Assembly: GCA_029688955.1 (NCBI GenBank)
Contig: JARUKZ010000015.1
Coordinates: forward strand, 1 to 64,000
Direction: 5' to 3'
DNA: 64,000 nt
From: Chitinispirillales bacterium ANBcel5
GTDB lineage: Bacteria; Fibrobacterota; Chitinivibrionia; Chitinivibrionales; Chitinispirillaceae
In this document: positions 43,544-53,061 of the stretch, piece by piece
How the letters are laid out: each line of letters starts with the position of its first letter
How positions within the stretch are numbered: the first letter of the stretch is position 1
Position numbers and translations under genes: made by a program
Notes under the pieces: generated by a model
Database searches by the model: none
The model's input: the letters and a program-made list of their open reading frames with translations, nothing else
What the model was told of the DNA's origin: nothing

Positions 43544-45307
43544 TTATCTGTCTATAACAGCAGAGAAGACTTCAGACTTTGCTGGACCATTGAGACGTAT
43601 AAACCATAATCCTTTAGCCAGATTATTGATCCTGAGATTGGTTTTATTCAGTGATCCACTGGAAACGACTCTTCCATTTGGTCTGAGAAGTTCATAACCT
43701 GTAAATTGATGAGATTGAGGAAGCGTAAGGTTTAGTTCTCCACCTGACACAGCGACATTTACCTTAGTCTGATTAACATTTCTTGTTCTTAAAACAGAAG
43801 TAGAGGGCTTGATATCAATCCAGTTGATATTATACAGGCCTGAGGCTATACCTCTAAAATCCAATCTTAACATATGATTTCCGGCAGGCAACTCAAGTGT
43901 AGTTGAGAAAATATCCCAGTCTTGATACCCTCCAGTTCTAATTATCCTCACTTCTCCTAACGTATCATTTCCAATTGAAAAGTCCACCCATCCAGCGACT
44001 TCTGTTGCCGCTCTTATATCCACCTTATAATTACCAGCTTCATTCACCGAAATTTCGTACTCAGCCCAATTACCATTATTTATGTTAGCAATGTTTTTAT
44101 CACCGCTTTCATCTTCTGTATCTTCAACTCTTATACCATCCATTTCGGTGTAATTTTGTGCCTGAATTCTTCCGGGAATATCAAAAACCTGTGGATCATG
44201 AAAGACTGTGTCAGGACCTGCGGGAAGTTCCCAGTTTTGACTATAATCACGTAAAGTTTCTCTAATAAATCGACCGGATTCACTCAACTGACTTACACTC
44301 CAACCACCTTCCGCACCACCAGAGTTTAGAATCGCTGATAGTTCTCCTAAGTTTTGTACTGACCAGTTGCACCAACTTATGTGCAGATTATCCATCCAAT
44401 CAAACCACCTTCTTGTTTCTTCAATATAGACCTGTGGATTATGATAGTCGTTATCCGGATCTGGTCTTCCCCCATTTGCATGCGTTGTTCCCCATTCAGA
44501 TACAAACAATGGTATTCTTGCGTTAAGCGTGGCGCTCCAAGCGCTTGTCCTGAGTGAACTACCGTGTGTTCCTGCATAGAAATGCAATACATATGCAACG
44601 TTGTGATCATCAAGAGGGTTTTGAGCAGCAACATCAACCCTCTGACACCATTCAGGTGTTCCCACCAGAACAAGATTATCCGAGTGTTGCCTAATTGCAG
44701 CGATGACATTTTCATGATATGGTTTAAGTTCATGATCCCAGTATCCCTGAGCATCCCTGCCTTGATTAGAACGAATTGGCTCATTTAAAATTTCGAATAT
44801 TACGTTTGGTTTATCTCCATACTCTTGTGCTATGGTGGTGAAAAAATCTATTGCGTATGATTCAATTTCGCTTACATTTTGGGCCTGTGTATCATAAGCA
44901 TGAAAATCGACTACGACATAAACATTATTGGCAATAGCTGCATCTATAACCGCTCTTGCAAGGTTTAACTGGTACTCTCTATCACTTGGATTATCGGAAG
45001 CGATGCCAACTCTGCCACTTGTTGTTCTGGCAGCAATTGCCGCCCTTATAACGGTTATTTTCCAGTCATTAACCAGAGTATTTACCACATTTTCATTATA
45101 ATAAGCATCTCCGCTTCCCCAATGCCCTAAACTCCAATACAAACTCATGCCTCTTAACTGTGCAGGTCGTCCATGGTTCATACCAATGATTTTGTTATCA
45201 TCAACTCTGAGATGCCCATGGACATCAACAGGATTTTCCTGCGCAAAAGCGGAGGACAGGGCGATAATTAAGCTCAAAACTAAAAATTTCAGATTAACAA
45301 CTCTCAT
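43544..45307 (-). CDS. Secreted GH5 endoglucanase with one CBM6 module (GH5-2)
   Basis: A 587-residue paralogue of GH5-1. Signal peptide about residues 1-22 (cleavage near SAFAQE); GH5 domain about 28-345 with acid/base in EILNEPI and nucleophile in FVSEWGTT (here VSEWG against VTEWG); no PGDD linker, only a short AGPDTVFHDPQV link; one CBM6 at about 380-515; the same C-terminal domain as GH5-1 (SHQFTGYELLRPNGRV). The proteins are close in sequence, so this is a tandem duplication with loss or gain of one CBM. Both are likely controlled together. Confidence 0.9.
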   Translation of the reverse strand: MRVVNLKFLVLSLIIALSSAFAQENPVDVHGHLRVDDNKIIGMNHGRPAQLRGMSLYWSLGHWGSGDAYYNENVVNTLVNDWKITVIRAAIAARTTSGRVGIASDNPSDREYQLNLARAVIDAAIANNVYVVVDFHAYDTQAQNVSEIESYAIDFFTTIAQEYGDKPNVIFEILNEPIRSNQGRDAQGYWDHELKPYHENVIAAIRQHSDNLVLVGTPEWCQRVDVAAQNPLDDHNVAYVLHFYAGTHGSSLRTSAWSATLNARIPLFVSEWGTTHANGGRPDPDNDYHNPQVYIEETRRWFDWMDNLHISWCNWSVQNLGELSAILNSGGAEGGWSVSQLSESGRFIRETLRDYSQNWELPAGPDTVFHDPQVFDIPGRIQAQNYTEMDGIRVEDTEDESGDKNIANINNGNWAEYEISVNEAGNYKVDIRAATEVAGWVDFSIGNDTLGEVRIIRTGGYQDWDIFSTTLELPAGNHMLRLDFRGIASGLYNINWIDIKPSTSVLRTRNVNQTKVNVAVSGGELNLTLPQSHQFTGYELLRPNGRVVSSGSLNKTNLRINNLAKGLWFIRLNGPAKSEVFSAVIDR

Positions 45308-45323
45308 CTAAAATGCCTCCATA

Positions 45324-45335
45324 TTAATCGATTAA
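45324..45335. promoter_or_regulatory. Palindrome upstream of GH5-2
   Basis: TTAATCGATTAA, a 12-bp palindrome, lies between the promoter region and the start of GH5-2. It shares the form TTRATCGATYAA with the site at 43259-43270. Further upstream both genes have GGTAGAAAAAAAG (45390 and 43304) on the plus strand. Confidence 0.5.
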
Positions 45336-45398
45336 GTTAATTGTGTTAATTGCTATAGTTCGGTAATATAAGATATACTACTATAGTATGGTAGAAAA

Positions 45399-45429
45399 AA
45401 AGCCGATGTAGGTTTATGAAATCGGCTTT
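45399..45429 (-). terminator. Terminator of the symporter operon
   Basis: AAAGCCGAT (45399-45407) and ATCGGCTTT (45421-45429) form a 9-bp stem with a 13-base loop. On the minus strand, just after the SSF gene stop, the right arm runs into a T-run. Confidence 0.75.
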
Positions 45430-45456
45430 ATTTATTAAGGTTTTGTTATAATATTG

Positions 45457-47061
45457 CTATTTAACACCATTAAATACTTCTTTTAGGTGTCGATCATTTG
45501 GTGGTTTAGATAGCAGGCTAAAAACAATGGTAAAAATGGTTGAAACCGGCAATGCCACAACTATTGGATCAACATTCTGAAGCCATGGACTTGAGGCCAA
45601 ACTGTCCACTCCAAACAAGGCATTACACAATCCAAGAGGTTGAGACTCTCTTATATGAATAAAAGTAATCCAAAAGGAGCTGGTCAAAAGACCACTTATA
45701 AAACAAGCCTTTGCACCTGTTTTAGTAATTCTTTTGGAAAAAAGAGCCCCTACGTAGAGAGGTAGAAATGTTGCAGCACAGAGCCCAAAAAATATTGCCG
45801 TTCCAATCGCAACTATGGCAGAACCCTGTTCAAAAAACTGCGGTAAGCCCCAGGCTAAGAAAGTACTAGCTAAAATAGTAATAATCATAGCTACTTTTGT
45901 AGTGAGCACAGAACTTTTTGTCTTTATTCCCAAACCCAACTCGACAAAATCACGACCGAAGGCACTTCCCATAGCATGAAATTGTGAACAAAGTGTGGTC
46001 ATAGCTGCGGCAAGAAGGGTCACCATGAAAATTGCAGTAAACCAGGGGGGCATAGCCATATTTATAAACATAGGGATTATATTATCGGTTCTATTTTGAA
46101 CAGCTTCTATTGACACCTTACCAACTTCTCTTTCAAAATAAGCGTTGCTCAGTGCCCCGACTATAAATGATACCCCAACCATCATTAGAATAAACACACC
46201 ACCTACAAGAACAGCCCTGTTGAGTTCACGATTACTCTTTACAGTCATAAACCTGACGATTAACTGAGGTTGAGCAAGCACCCCTATTCCTACACCTATA
46301 GTTATAGTTGAAACAAGCTGCCACCAGAACACAGAGCCTATTCTGGGCATAGAGGTCCAGCCGGTATGTCCGGATGACCCGAAAATATCTACTGCCCGTT
46401 CTTTTAAACCGGACAAACTACTGTGAGCTTCAGTTACTCCACCAAATTGAGAGTAAGTAAAAATGAGCAGAATAAACATTCCTAAAAACATTACTACTCC
46501 CTGAAATGCATCTGCGTACATCACCCCCTTTAATCCGCCCATTATTACATAAACCGAAACAATGGATACAAAAAACATCAGTGCTATGTCATAATTTATT
46601 CCAAGAGTCTCTGTTATAAACTGAGTACCGCCAATAATCACAGATCCTGCATACAGTGGCATTGCAATAAAAATTAGCAGAGCTGAAGAGATATGCAAAA
46701 ATTTTGACTGGAAACGTTTTCCAATAAACTCGGGAAAGGTATGAACATCCATATTGTGCCCTATTTTTCTTGTACGCTTCCCAAATATCACAAATGCTAT
46801 AAATATACCCACGAAGATGTTAAGAAATGTGAGCCACAAAATTCCCATCCCATACACTGCGGCCGCTCCGCCAAACCCAATGATAGCCGCAGTGCTAATA
46901 AATGTAGCACCATAACTTAAGGCCATAATAACAGGATGAGCTTTTCGACCGGCGAGGAGATAATCTGAGGCATTTCTTGTTCCTCTGTAACCAAGAAATG
47001 CCAGGAAAGCATTTATAACAACAAAAATCAGTACAATTGATCCAAGAAGAAAAAGATTCAC
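45457..47061 (-). CDS. Sodium:solute symporter (SSF) family transporter
   Basis: A 534-residue integral membrane protein with about 13 helices. Family features are SDYLLAGRKAHPVIMALSYG near residue 31, GGLKGVMYADAFQGVVMF near 170-190 and the conserved QLIVRFMTV region near 270. Members move sugars, amino acids, carboxylates or acetate with sodium. It overlaps the small accessory gene by 4 bases. The neighbourhood does not reveal the substrate. Confidence 0.88.
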   Translation of the reverse strand: MNLFLLGSIVLIFVVINAFLAFLGYRGTRNASDYLLAGRKAHPVIMALSYGATFISTAAIIGFGGAAAVYGMGILWLTFLNIFVGIFIAFVIFGKRTRKIGHNMDVHTFPEFIGKRFQSKFLHISSALLIFIAMPLYAGSVIIGGTQFITETLGINYDIALMFFVSIVSVYVIMGGLKGVMYADAFQGVVMFLGMFILLIFTYSQFGGVTEAHSSLSGLKERAVDIFGSSGHTGWTSMPRIGSVFWWQLVSTITIGVGIGVLAQPQLIVRFMTVKSNRELNRAVLVGGVFILMMVGVSFIVGALSNAYFEREVGKVSIEAVQNRTDNIIPMFINMAMPPWFTAIFMVTLLAAAMTTLCSQFHAMGSAFGRDFVELGLGIKTKSSVLTTKVAMIITILASTFLAWGLPQFFEQGSAIVAIGTAIFFGLCAATFLPLYVGALFSKRITKTGAKACFISGLLTSSFWITFIHIRESQPLGLCNALFGVDSLASSPWLQNVDPIVVALPVSTIFTIVFSLLSKPPNDRHLKEVFNGVK

Positions 47062-47252
47062 CTTAGCCTCCCACTTTCCATTAATTCCGGCTCATGTTGC
47101 TCCCACCTAATTTCCTCTTCAATCTCCACTTTCTCGTTTTCATCACCTGGCTTATTCCAGTTTATTATTCCATATGCCACACATAGCAGCGCTGAGAGAA
47201 TCGAAAAGAGATAGGCCAGTAACACTCCCGTTCCTTCAATACCCATAAACAT
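47058..47252 (-). CDS. Small accessory subunit of the symporter
   Basis: A 64-residue protein with one membrane helix (about residues 9-29) and an acidic, charged C-terminal tail. It lies between the TetR gene (2-base gap) and the SSF gene (4-base overlap). Small proteins of this type are found with SSF symporters and may be needed for their assembly or stability. The assignment is by size, context and the pattern SALLCVAYGIINWNKPG. Confidence 0.7.
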   Translation of the reverse strand: MFMGIEGTGVLLAYLFSILSALLCVAYGIINWNKPGDENEKVEIEEEIRWEQHEPELMESGRLR

Positions 47253-47254
47253 CT

Positions 47255-47893
47255 TTAATCTCCTTGTAGTGCACCCGATTTATATATTCCATTTTTAAGC
47301 ATCGACAGAATTGTGTCCCACTCATTTAAATACACCTCTCTAAGCTGATCCATGTTTTGATCAGTAGAAAGGTTGCAAACAAAGTCATTTCTGGTTTTCA
47401 TCAAAAACCATCGCAAAATATCAAGCATACTCTCAAAAGAATAAGCAAGATAATCAGTTTCGATATTAGTAAAAAGCTTTTCAAAATGGTTTAAAAATAT
47501 TGCATGGACCTTGTCCCCGATGTCTGGGTGGGGTATTTGATTACATTTTACTATAAACAGAATCATTTCAGGGTTTTGAATATAAAATTCGATTGCCACC
47601 GAAGCTACAAATCTAAATCTCTGCAAAATATCGGGGGGTAATTGTTTGTTTTCTGAAGAAATTACCTTATCGATAAATTTATATAGTTTTGTATAGACAT
47701 ATTCAACTATAAATAAAAAAAGTTCCTCTTTGTGGCTTATATATTCGTACAAACCACCTTTTGATATTCCTGCTCTTTTTACAATACGATCTGTAGAGGA
47801 CTGCTCATAACCGTACTTACTGAATTCTTCAACACAGCTATTTATTATTCTTAAGCGCTTAGATTCCCGGAGATTAAAAAATGCTTTTTTCAC
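47255..47893 (-). CDS. TetR/AcrR family transcriptional regulator
   Basis: A 212-residue regulator. The N-terminal DNA-binding domain contains RLRIINSCVEEFSKYGYEQS, STDRIVKRAGISKGGLYEYI (helix-turn-helix) and SHKEELF, the family hallmarks. The C-terminal part would bind the inducer. It heads the symporter operon and probably represses it through the palindrome at 47920-47935. Confidence 0.9.
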   Translation of the reverse strand: MKKAFFNLRESKRLRIINSCVEEFSKYGYEQSSTDRIVKRAGISKGGLYEYISHKEELFLFIVEYVYTKLYKFIDKVISSENKQLPPDILQRFRFVASVAIEFYIQNPEMILFIVKCNQIPHPDIGDKVHAIFLNHFEKLFTNIETDYLAYSFESMLDILRWFLMKTRNDFVCNLSTDQNMDQLREVYLNEWDTILSMLKNGIYKSGALQGD

Positions 47894-47919
47894 TTACCTC
47901 ACCAACTTGTAAACAGAAG

Positions 47920-47935
47920 CCGACCAGGCGGTCGG
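47920..47935. promoter_or_regulatory. TetR-type operator
   Basis: CCGACC (47920-47925), spacer AGGC, GGTCGG (47930-47935), a perfect palindrome, lies 27 bases before the TetR start and directly after the -10 element. This is the classical form for TetR autoregulation. Confidence 0.75.
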
Positions 47936-47942
47936 TTAAATA

Positions 47943-47971
47943 AACATAGCCTATAAGATAATTTGTGTCAA
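47943..47971 (-). promoter_or_regulatory. Sigma-70-type promoter of the TetR-symporter operon
   Basis: On the minus strand TTGACA (47971-47966), 17 bases, TATGTT (47948-47943). The spacing is ideal and the operator begins 8 bases downstream of the -10. Confidence 0.7.
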
Positions 47972-48059
47972 AAAAGCTGTCCACCACATTCTCTTGATTC
48001 TTCTTATAGCTAATTGGGAACTGATTTAATTTTTAAGTATTGAACCACTACTAATCGTC

Positions 48060-49157
48060 TTACTCATCTTCCTCTCTAATATTCCCGTTTCGGGAAAGAG
48101 CAACAGCTACAGCCCGGCTTTGGGGAAAATGAGATAATACGATCATAATAATAGAGGTTATGGGGACACTAAAAAGCATTCCAGATACCCCCCAAAGTCT
48201 TCCCCATAATGCCAAAGATAGCAGAATTACCAGAGGGCTTAAGTTTAATCTGTCACCCATAAATCTTGGCTCCAGAAAGCTTCCCATAAGCTGCTGAATA
48301 GTTGTAACACCTATAATCACGATCAGAAAAGGTCTAAAGTCCTCAAATTGCAGCAGAGCTAAAATTGAGGGGAAAATGGTGGCAATAATAGACCCTATGG
48401 TGGGGATGAAATTGAGAAGAAAAATGGTGAAAGCCCAGAAGCTGGCAAAATCAAGTCCAACAATAATAAATATCACATAACTTAAAAGGCTTGTTGTGAG
48501 GCTTGTAAGTGTTTTTATTCCAAGATACATCCTGATATCAGCATCTATTCGGGCTATAAGCCTGCTTACTTCCTTTTGCCGTTTTGGATTTTTAATTAGA
48601 GCAAGAAATTTTGGTGTAAAACTTCTTTGCTCCAGAAATAGAAACAGAAGGTAAATAATAACAATACCTCCCCTGGAAATAAATCCAGTGACCCCTCTTG
48701 CCATTGGGGTAGCCATTGCAGCAAAATTAACATCTCTAATTAGCTGTCTTACAGTAAGTGGTTCATCCAATTGCAAAAAACTAAATATTTTTCCTATTAC
48801 CTGTTCAAGGTTTCGCTGATAAGTGGGCGCCATTGACACCACATCAAGGATATTATTGTAAACCAAATTAATAACCAGTGTTAGAACAGCTGCTATAGTA
48901 AGTAATGATGAAAGGAATGCAACAGCATGCGGTAAACGTTTTCTCCTCCAAAGGGGAATTTTTTCATATACCTCAGTAAGCACATTTATCAGATACCAAA
49001 TAAATACAGCGAGAAATAATGGAATTAGAAGGCTTTTCCCTACCGATAAAACATATAATGAAGCAGCTATCACGAAAATATAAAAAATCAAATTTAAATT
49101 AAATCTTCCATCTCCGGGAAACTTCACCAGTGTTTCGGGTTCTTTTAAATGTGACAT
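48060..49157 (-). CDS. AI-2E family transporter (PerM/YdiK-like)
   Basis: A 365-residue integral membrane protein with about eight helices. The N-terminal block FVIAASLYVLSVGKSLLIPL and the C-terminal FIPTIGSIIATIFPSILALL, then LEPRFMGDRLNLSPLVILLS, are conserved in this family. Named for an autoinducer-2 exporter, many members have other or unknown roles, including sodium/proton antiport. It is divergent from the adenylate cyclase gene. Confidence 0.9.
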   Translation of the reverse strand: MSHLKEPETLVKFPGDGRFNLNLIFYIFVIAASLYVLSVGKSLLIPLFLAVFIWYLINVLTEVYEKIPLWRRKRLPHAVAFLSSLLTIAAVLTLVINLVYNNILDVVSMAPTYQRNLEQVIGKIFSFLQLDEPLTVRQLIRDVNFAAMATPMARGVTGFISRGGIVIIYLLFLFLEQRSFTPKFLALIKNPKRQKEVSRLIARIDADIRMYLGIKTLTSLTTSLLSYVIFIIVGLDFASFWAFTIFLLNFIPTIGSIIATIFPSILALLQFEDFRPFLIVIIGVTTIQQLMGSFLEPRFMGDRLNLSPLVILLSLALWGRLWGVSGMLFSVPITSIIMIVLSHFPQSRAVAVALSRNGNIREEDE

Positions 49158-49332
49158 GTTTATCCTGATTGGGGTTGGCTTTTAACAGCAGATCAGACAA
49201 TAGTTTAGATCGTAAAAATAGTGTTCTTGTATCAAGAAATCAACAATATGTCCCAAAATTAATGAAATGTTCATCTATTTAAACTGGAATTTATGTATAA
49301 AAATATTGTTCTGTAGGTTTTAGATAAAAAAA

Positions 49333-49359
49333 AAGCATTTTTTTCTTAACAAAATGCTT
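49333..49359. terminator. AT-rich hairpin in a divergent intergenic region
   Basis: AAGCATTTT (49333-49341) and AAAATGCTT (49351-49359) form a 9-bp stem. It lies between two divergent start codons, where a terminator is not expected; it may be regulatory or chance. The rest of 49158-49417 shows nothing clear. Confidence 0.3.
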
Positions 49360-49417
49360 AAGCATAATTTATTTAACATGATAAATAGTTTTATTAAAAC
49401 AATGGGCATATCTTTAA

Positions 49418-51526
49418 ATGAATAAAATAATAATACTTATCCTCTCTCTTATTCATTTGACCTCAGCAGCTCCATTTCTTTTATCTGAGGATACTAACCT
49501 CTTTAGCGAAAACATTTACTTCTATATTGATACAACTGCATCTCAAAACATTGATGATATTGAGCGGGTACAACTAAAGGGTAAGTTTTCTCCAGCTAAC
49601 CCTACTATTAATTTGGGATACACAACGAGTGCTCTATGGCTAAAAATGACGGTAAAGAATAATACTGAGAAATCTGGTAAGTGGTTGTTCGAAATAGGTG
49701 TTCCTTCACTACATCACGTAACCTTTTATTATCCCGATAAAAGAGGTGGTTACAAAACCTACGAATCAGGCCTGGTGGTTCCACGCAAAATCAGAGAAAA
49801 CTCATTCACAAATCCTGTTTTACCGCTTGAGCTAGCAAGGGGTGATCAGGTTACATTCTTTACGCAAATATTGTCTGAGAGTGCACTAACCTTTCCAGTT
49901 TTTCTCCATTCAGAGAGCGACTTTCTTTTTAAAGAACGCAATGTACAGACCTTTCTGGGTTTTTATTTCGGTGCCCTTTTTGTAATTATCGTTTTCAGCT
50001 TTTTTATATTTATAAAAATTGGTACAAAATACTATCTCTATTATATTCTGTTTATTGGAGGACTTGCTATAGGACAGATGCTTTTAGTGTATGGTAACGC
50101 ATTTGACTATTTTAGTTTTGTTATTCCCGGTAAATTACTACCTTTTTTAAGTCTTGCAAGTTTCATTTCCGCAGTTTTTGGTGTAATCTTTTCAAGATGC
50201 TTACTTAATTCTTACAGGTACACACCTGTACTGGATAGAATTCTTAAAATTGTATGCGGTTTAACAGTAATCAGTGGAACAGTTTCCGTTTTTATTTCCT
50301 TCTCCTGGTCAGCTAAACTGCTCGGTATAGTAAACATTGTTGCTTCTTTTATACTAATGATTGTAGCTATTATTAGCTGCAAAAAAGGTTATAAGCCATC
50401 AATGTATTACCTGTTTGCGGGAACACTCTCCCTTTTGGGATTCATTCTCTATAACCTGATGTATACTTTTGATATAGTACCATTTTCAATTGCACTATAT
50501 TTTCTCCCAAATGTAGGTGTAATCGCCACTGCGATTCTTCTTCCTGTAGCAATTGTTCAAAAGGTTAAACTTTCTGAAGAACAGAAACGCAAGGCCCAAA
50601 TCCAACTCATCGACGAACAACAAAAATCCATGAGCAAGCTTAAGGAATTGAATTCAGCGTTGGAACGTTTTGTGCCAACACGTTTTCTTTCACTACTTGG
50701 AAGAAATAATATAGCAGAAGTGTCGCTTGGGGATCAGTGCAAATGCACTATGACTGTGCTCTTTTCAGATATTCGCTCCTTTTCCACTATTTCAGAACAA
50801 TTAAGCCCAACTGAAAGCTTTGAATTTTTAAACCAGTATCTGAGTGGAATAGGTCCAGTCGTGAGAAAACATGGTGGGTTTATAGACAAATACTATGGTG
50901 ATGGAATAATGGCGCTTTTTCCGGATAATGCGGCAGATGCGGTCTCCGCTGCCATTGAGATACAAAAATATGTAGAAACGTTCAATGATAGGTTTAGTAA
51001 TTCAAAATACCGTTGTATTCAAACAGGCATAGGCATTCACACCGGCAAAATGATACTTGGAACAATTGGAGAGGATTTTCGAATGGATGGTACGGTTATT
51101 TCAGATGCGGTTAATTTATCGAGTCGTCTGGAAAACCTTACGAAAAAATTCAAAACTTCAATAATTATAAGCCAAAATGTTGTGGACGCACTTTCAAATT
51201 TTTCCTATAACTTTAAAATACGAATGCTTGGTACAGAAACTGTCAGGGGAAGAAAAGAGGAAACAATAATTTATGAAATTCTTGATTCGTTACCCGAAGA
51301 TTTATTGAAAATCCGGTGTAAAAACACTAAAACTTTTCAAAAAGGGGTAAAGCTTTTTTATACAGGACAAACAGAATTGTCGATAAAATATTTTCAACAA
51401 TGTCTAAAAACAGACCCCCAAGACTTTGCTTCCATTTTATTTCTTAATAACGCCAGAAGCTCTAATTCAAAATTAGATTTTATTGATGCTACCATATTTA
51501 CAAATAAAAACCCCAAAAGAACCTAA
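49418..51526 (+). CDS. Membrane adenylate cyclase with 7TMR-DISM sensor
   Basis: A 702-residue protein. A signal peptide (about 1-17) is followed by a periplasmic 7TMR-DISM extracellular domain (about 20-165), seven membrane helices (about 180-385), a coiled coil (about 390-420) and a class III cyclase domain (about 440-610). The catalytic residues are visible: first metal aspartate in LFSDIRSFS (near 451), second in YGDGIMALF (near 496), and asparagine and arginine in DAVNLSSRL (near 564). The lysine before GDG and the aspartate of SDAVN favour ATP. The last 80 residues look like a single TPR. It should make cAMP in response to a periplasmic ligand. Confidence 0.87.
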   Translation: MNKIIILILSLIHLTSAAPFLLSEDTNLFSENIYFYIDTTASQNIDDIERVQLKGKFSPANPTINLGYTTSALWLKMTVKNNTEKSGKWLFEIGVPSLHHVTFYYPDKRGGYKTYESGLVVPRKIRENSFTNPVLPLELARGDQVTFFTQILSESALTFPVFLHSESDFLFKERNVQTFLGFYFGALFVIIVFSFFIFIKIGTKYYLYYILFIGGLAIGQMLLVYGNAFDYFSFVIPGKLLPFLSLASFISAVFGVIFSRCLLNSYRYTPVLDRILKIVCGLTVISGTVSVFISFSWSAKLLGIVNIVASFILMIVAIISCKKGYKPSMYYLFAGTLSLLGFILYNLMYTFDIVPFSIALYFLPNVGVIATAILLPVAIVQKVKLSEEQKRKAQIQLIDEQQKSMSKLKELNSALERFVPTRFLSLLGRNNIAEVSLGDQCKCTMTVLFSDIRSFSTISEQLSPTESFEFLNQYLSGIGPVVRKHGGFIDKYYGDGIMALFPDNAADAVSAAIEIQKYVETFNDRFSNSKYRCIQTGIGIHTGKMILGTIGEDFRMDGTVISDAVNLSSRLENLTKKFKTSIIISQNVVDALSNFSYNFKIRMLGTETVRGRKEETIIYEILDSLPEDLLKIRCKNTKTFQKGVKLFYTGQTELSIKYFQQCLKTDPQDFASILFLNNARSSNSKLDFIDATIFTNKNPKRT

Positions 51527-51633
51527 TCAATTACTAATCCACTTATGAGCAATGTACGTAAATAAAAAAGGAAATTTTTGGTCGTCTAAAACATACGTTT
51601 TAAAGTAATAAAAATGTTTTTTCACCGAAAACG

Positions 51634-52782
51634 TTACTTAAAGATCCCGCAAACAGCTTGTATAACATCATTTACGTCTGAATCCGTAAGTTTCGCCGAT
51701 AGAGGAAGGGAAAAGGTAGTTTCACCTACATTTTCAGCCACCGGAAAGTCTCCTTTTCTATACCCAAATTCATCTGTGTAATATGGGTGAAGATGAAGAG
51801 AGGTATAGTGAACAGCAGAACCAATATTTTGGCTATATAGTCGCTCCATACATTCATCTCGGGAGATAGATGCCCCATTTGCTACCCTAAGGGCATAAAT
51901 GTGTTTTGCGTGCCGTATAGTTGAATCAGATGGAGAGGGAGGCAAAATGAAAGGGAGTGTACAAAATGCTTCATCATAGCGATTCCAAATTTCGTCTCTT
52001 CGAAGAAGCGATGTTTCCAGGCGATTTAGCTGGTGCAAACCAAAAGAGGCCTGGATGTCAGTCATGTTATACTTATATCCAGGCATAGAGACCTGATAGT
52101 GTTTATACCCTCTATCTGAATATCGTGACCAGGCATCTTGTGACATACCATGAAGTGCGAAAACTTTGATCTTATCTGCCCACTCCCGGTTTGAGGTAAC
52201 AACCATCCCTCCTTCGACTGTAGTTAGATTCTTAGTGATATAAAAACTATAAGTAGTGATATCACCATAGGTTGCCATTTTTTTACCTCTGTATTCCGAT
52301 TCAGCAGCATGGGCCGCATCTTGAATTAAATGAAGGTTATGCTTTGATGCAATTGAACGCAGTGAAGCCATATCTGCCGGGTAACCATACAAATGAACAG
52401 GTATCACAGCCCTTGTTTTTGAAGAAATCTTTCTTTCTACATCAAACGGATCTATTGTTAAATCTTCTTCTCTTATATCAGCAAAAACAGGCCTTGCCCC
52501 TGCATGTATTACTGCGTTTGCAGTCGCGCAGAAAGTCAGTGCAGGAATTATAACTTCATCACCTTTCCCAACACCTGCCGCAAGAAGAGCAAGGTGTATT
52601 GCAGCAGTACATGAGCTTACAGCTACAGCATTTTCAATTCCCTGGTAGGTCGCAAACTCTTTTTCGAAACGTTGAGTCTTAGGTCCTGTACCAAGCCAAC
52701 CAGAATGAATAGTATCCAAAACCTCATCTATCTCTTCTTGTCCTATTTGAGGACTTCCGTATACCAAAAAATCACTTCGCAT
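51634..52782 (-). CDS. DegT/DnrJ/EryC1/StrS family aminotransferase
   Basis: A 382-residue PLP enzyme. The catalytic lysine is Lys184 in SFYITKNLTTVEGG, with GTGPKTQRFE and DAAHAAESEYRGK as further family motifs. Such enzymes transaminate keto-sugars attached to nucleotides, as in ArnB or PseC. It is not in the large glycoconjugate operon, yet could serve a surface polysaccharide. It converges on the cyclase gene with a 107-base gap. Confidence 0.9.
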   Translation of the reverse strand: MRSDFLVYGSPQIGQEEIDEVLDTIHSGWLGTGPKTQRFEKEFATYQGIENAVAVSSCTAAIHLALLAAGVGKGDEVIIPALTFCATANAVIHAGARPVFADIREEDLTIDPFDVERKISSKTRAVIPVHLYGYPADMASLRSIASKHNLHLIQDAAHAAESEYRGKKMATYGDITTYSFYITKNLTTVEGGMVVTSNREWADKIKVFALHGMSQDAWSRYSDRGYKHYQVSMPGYKYNMTDIQASFGLHQLNRLETSLLRRDEIWNRYDEAFCTLPFILPPSPSDSTIRHAKHIYALRVANGASISRDECMERLYSQNIGSAVHYTSLHLHPYYTDEFGYRKGDFPVAENVGETTFSLPLSAKLTDSDVNDVIQAVCGIFK

Positions 52783-53061
52783 AAAAGCTGAAATATCCCA
52801 CCAAAATAAAAGTGTGCTTAAAAAATGGTATGCATATACCTAAAAAAGGTAATATACCTCAATATTTAAACAAATTGCAATGTTTTCTAATGTTTGCTAC
52901 TACAAATGATTATCTCATTATTCGCCAAACTGTAAAAACCTTGTTTTCTGTCTTCCCAAAAAGTTCTAAGAAAACAAAAGAACTAAAAACCGAAGACTAT
53001 AATGTATATTAGCCTGAAGCGAAGATATATTCAGAATATTTTCCTATATTTGCTTAAAACC

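Noticed and set aside
52812..53012. 66-residue frame between the aminotransferase and methyltransferase genes
   Set aside because: No ribosome binding site, no family, composition like intergenic DNA.
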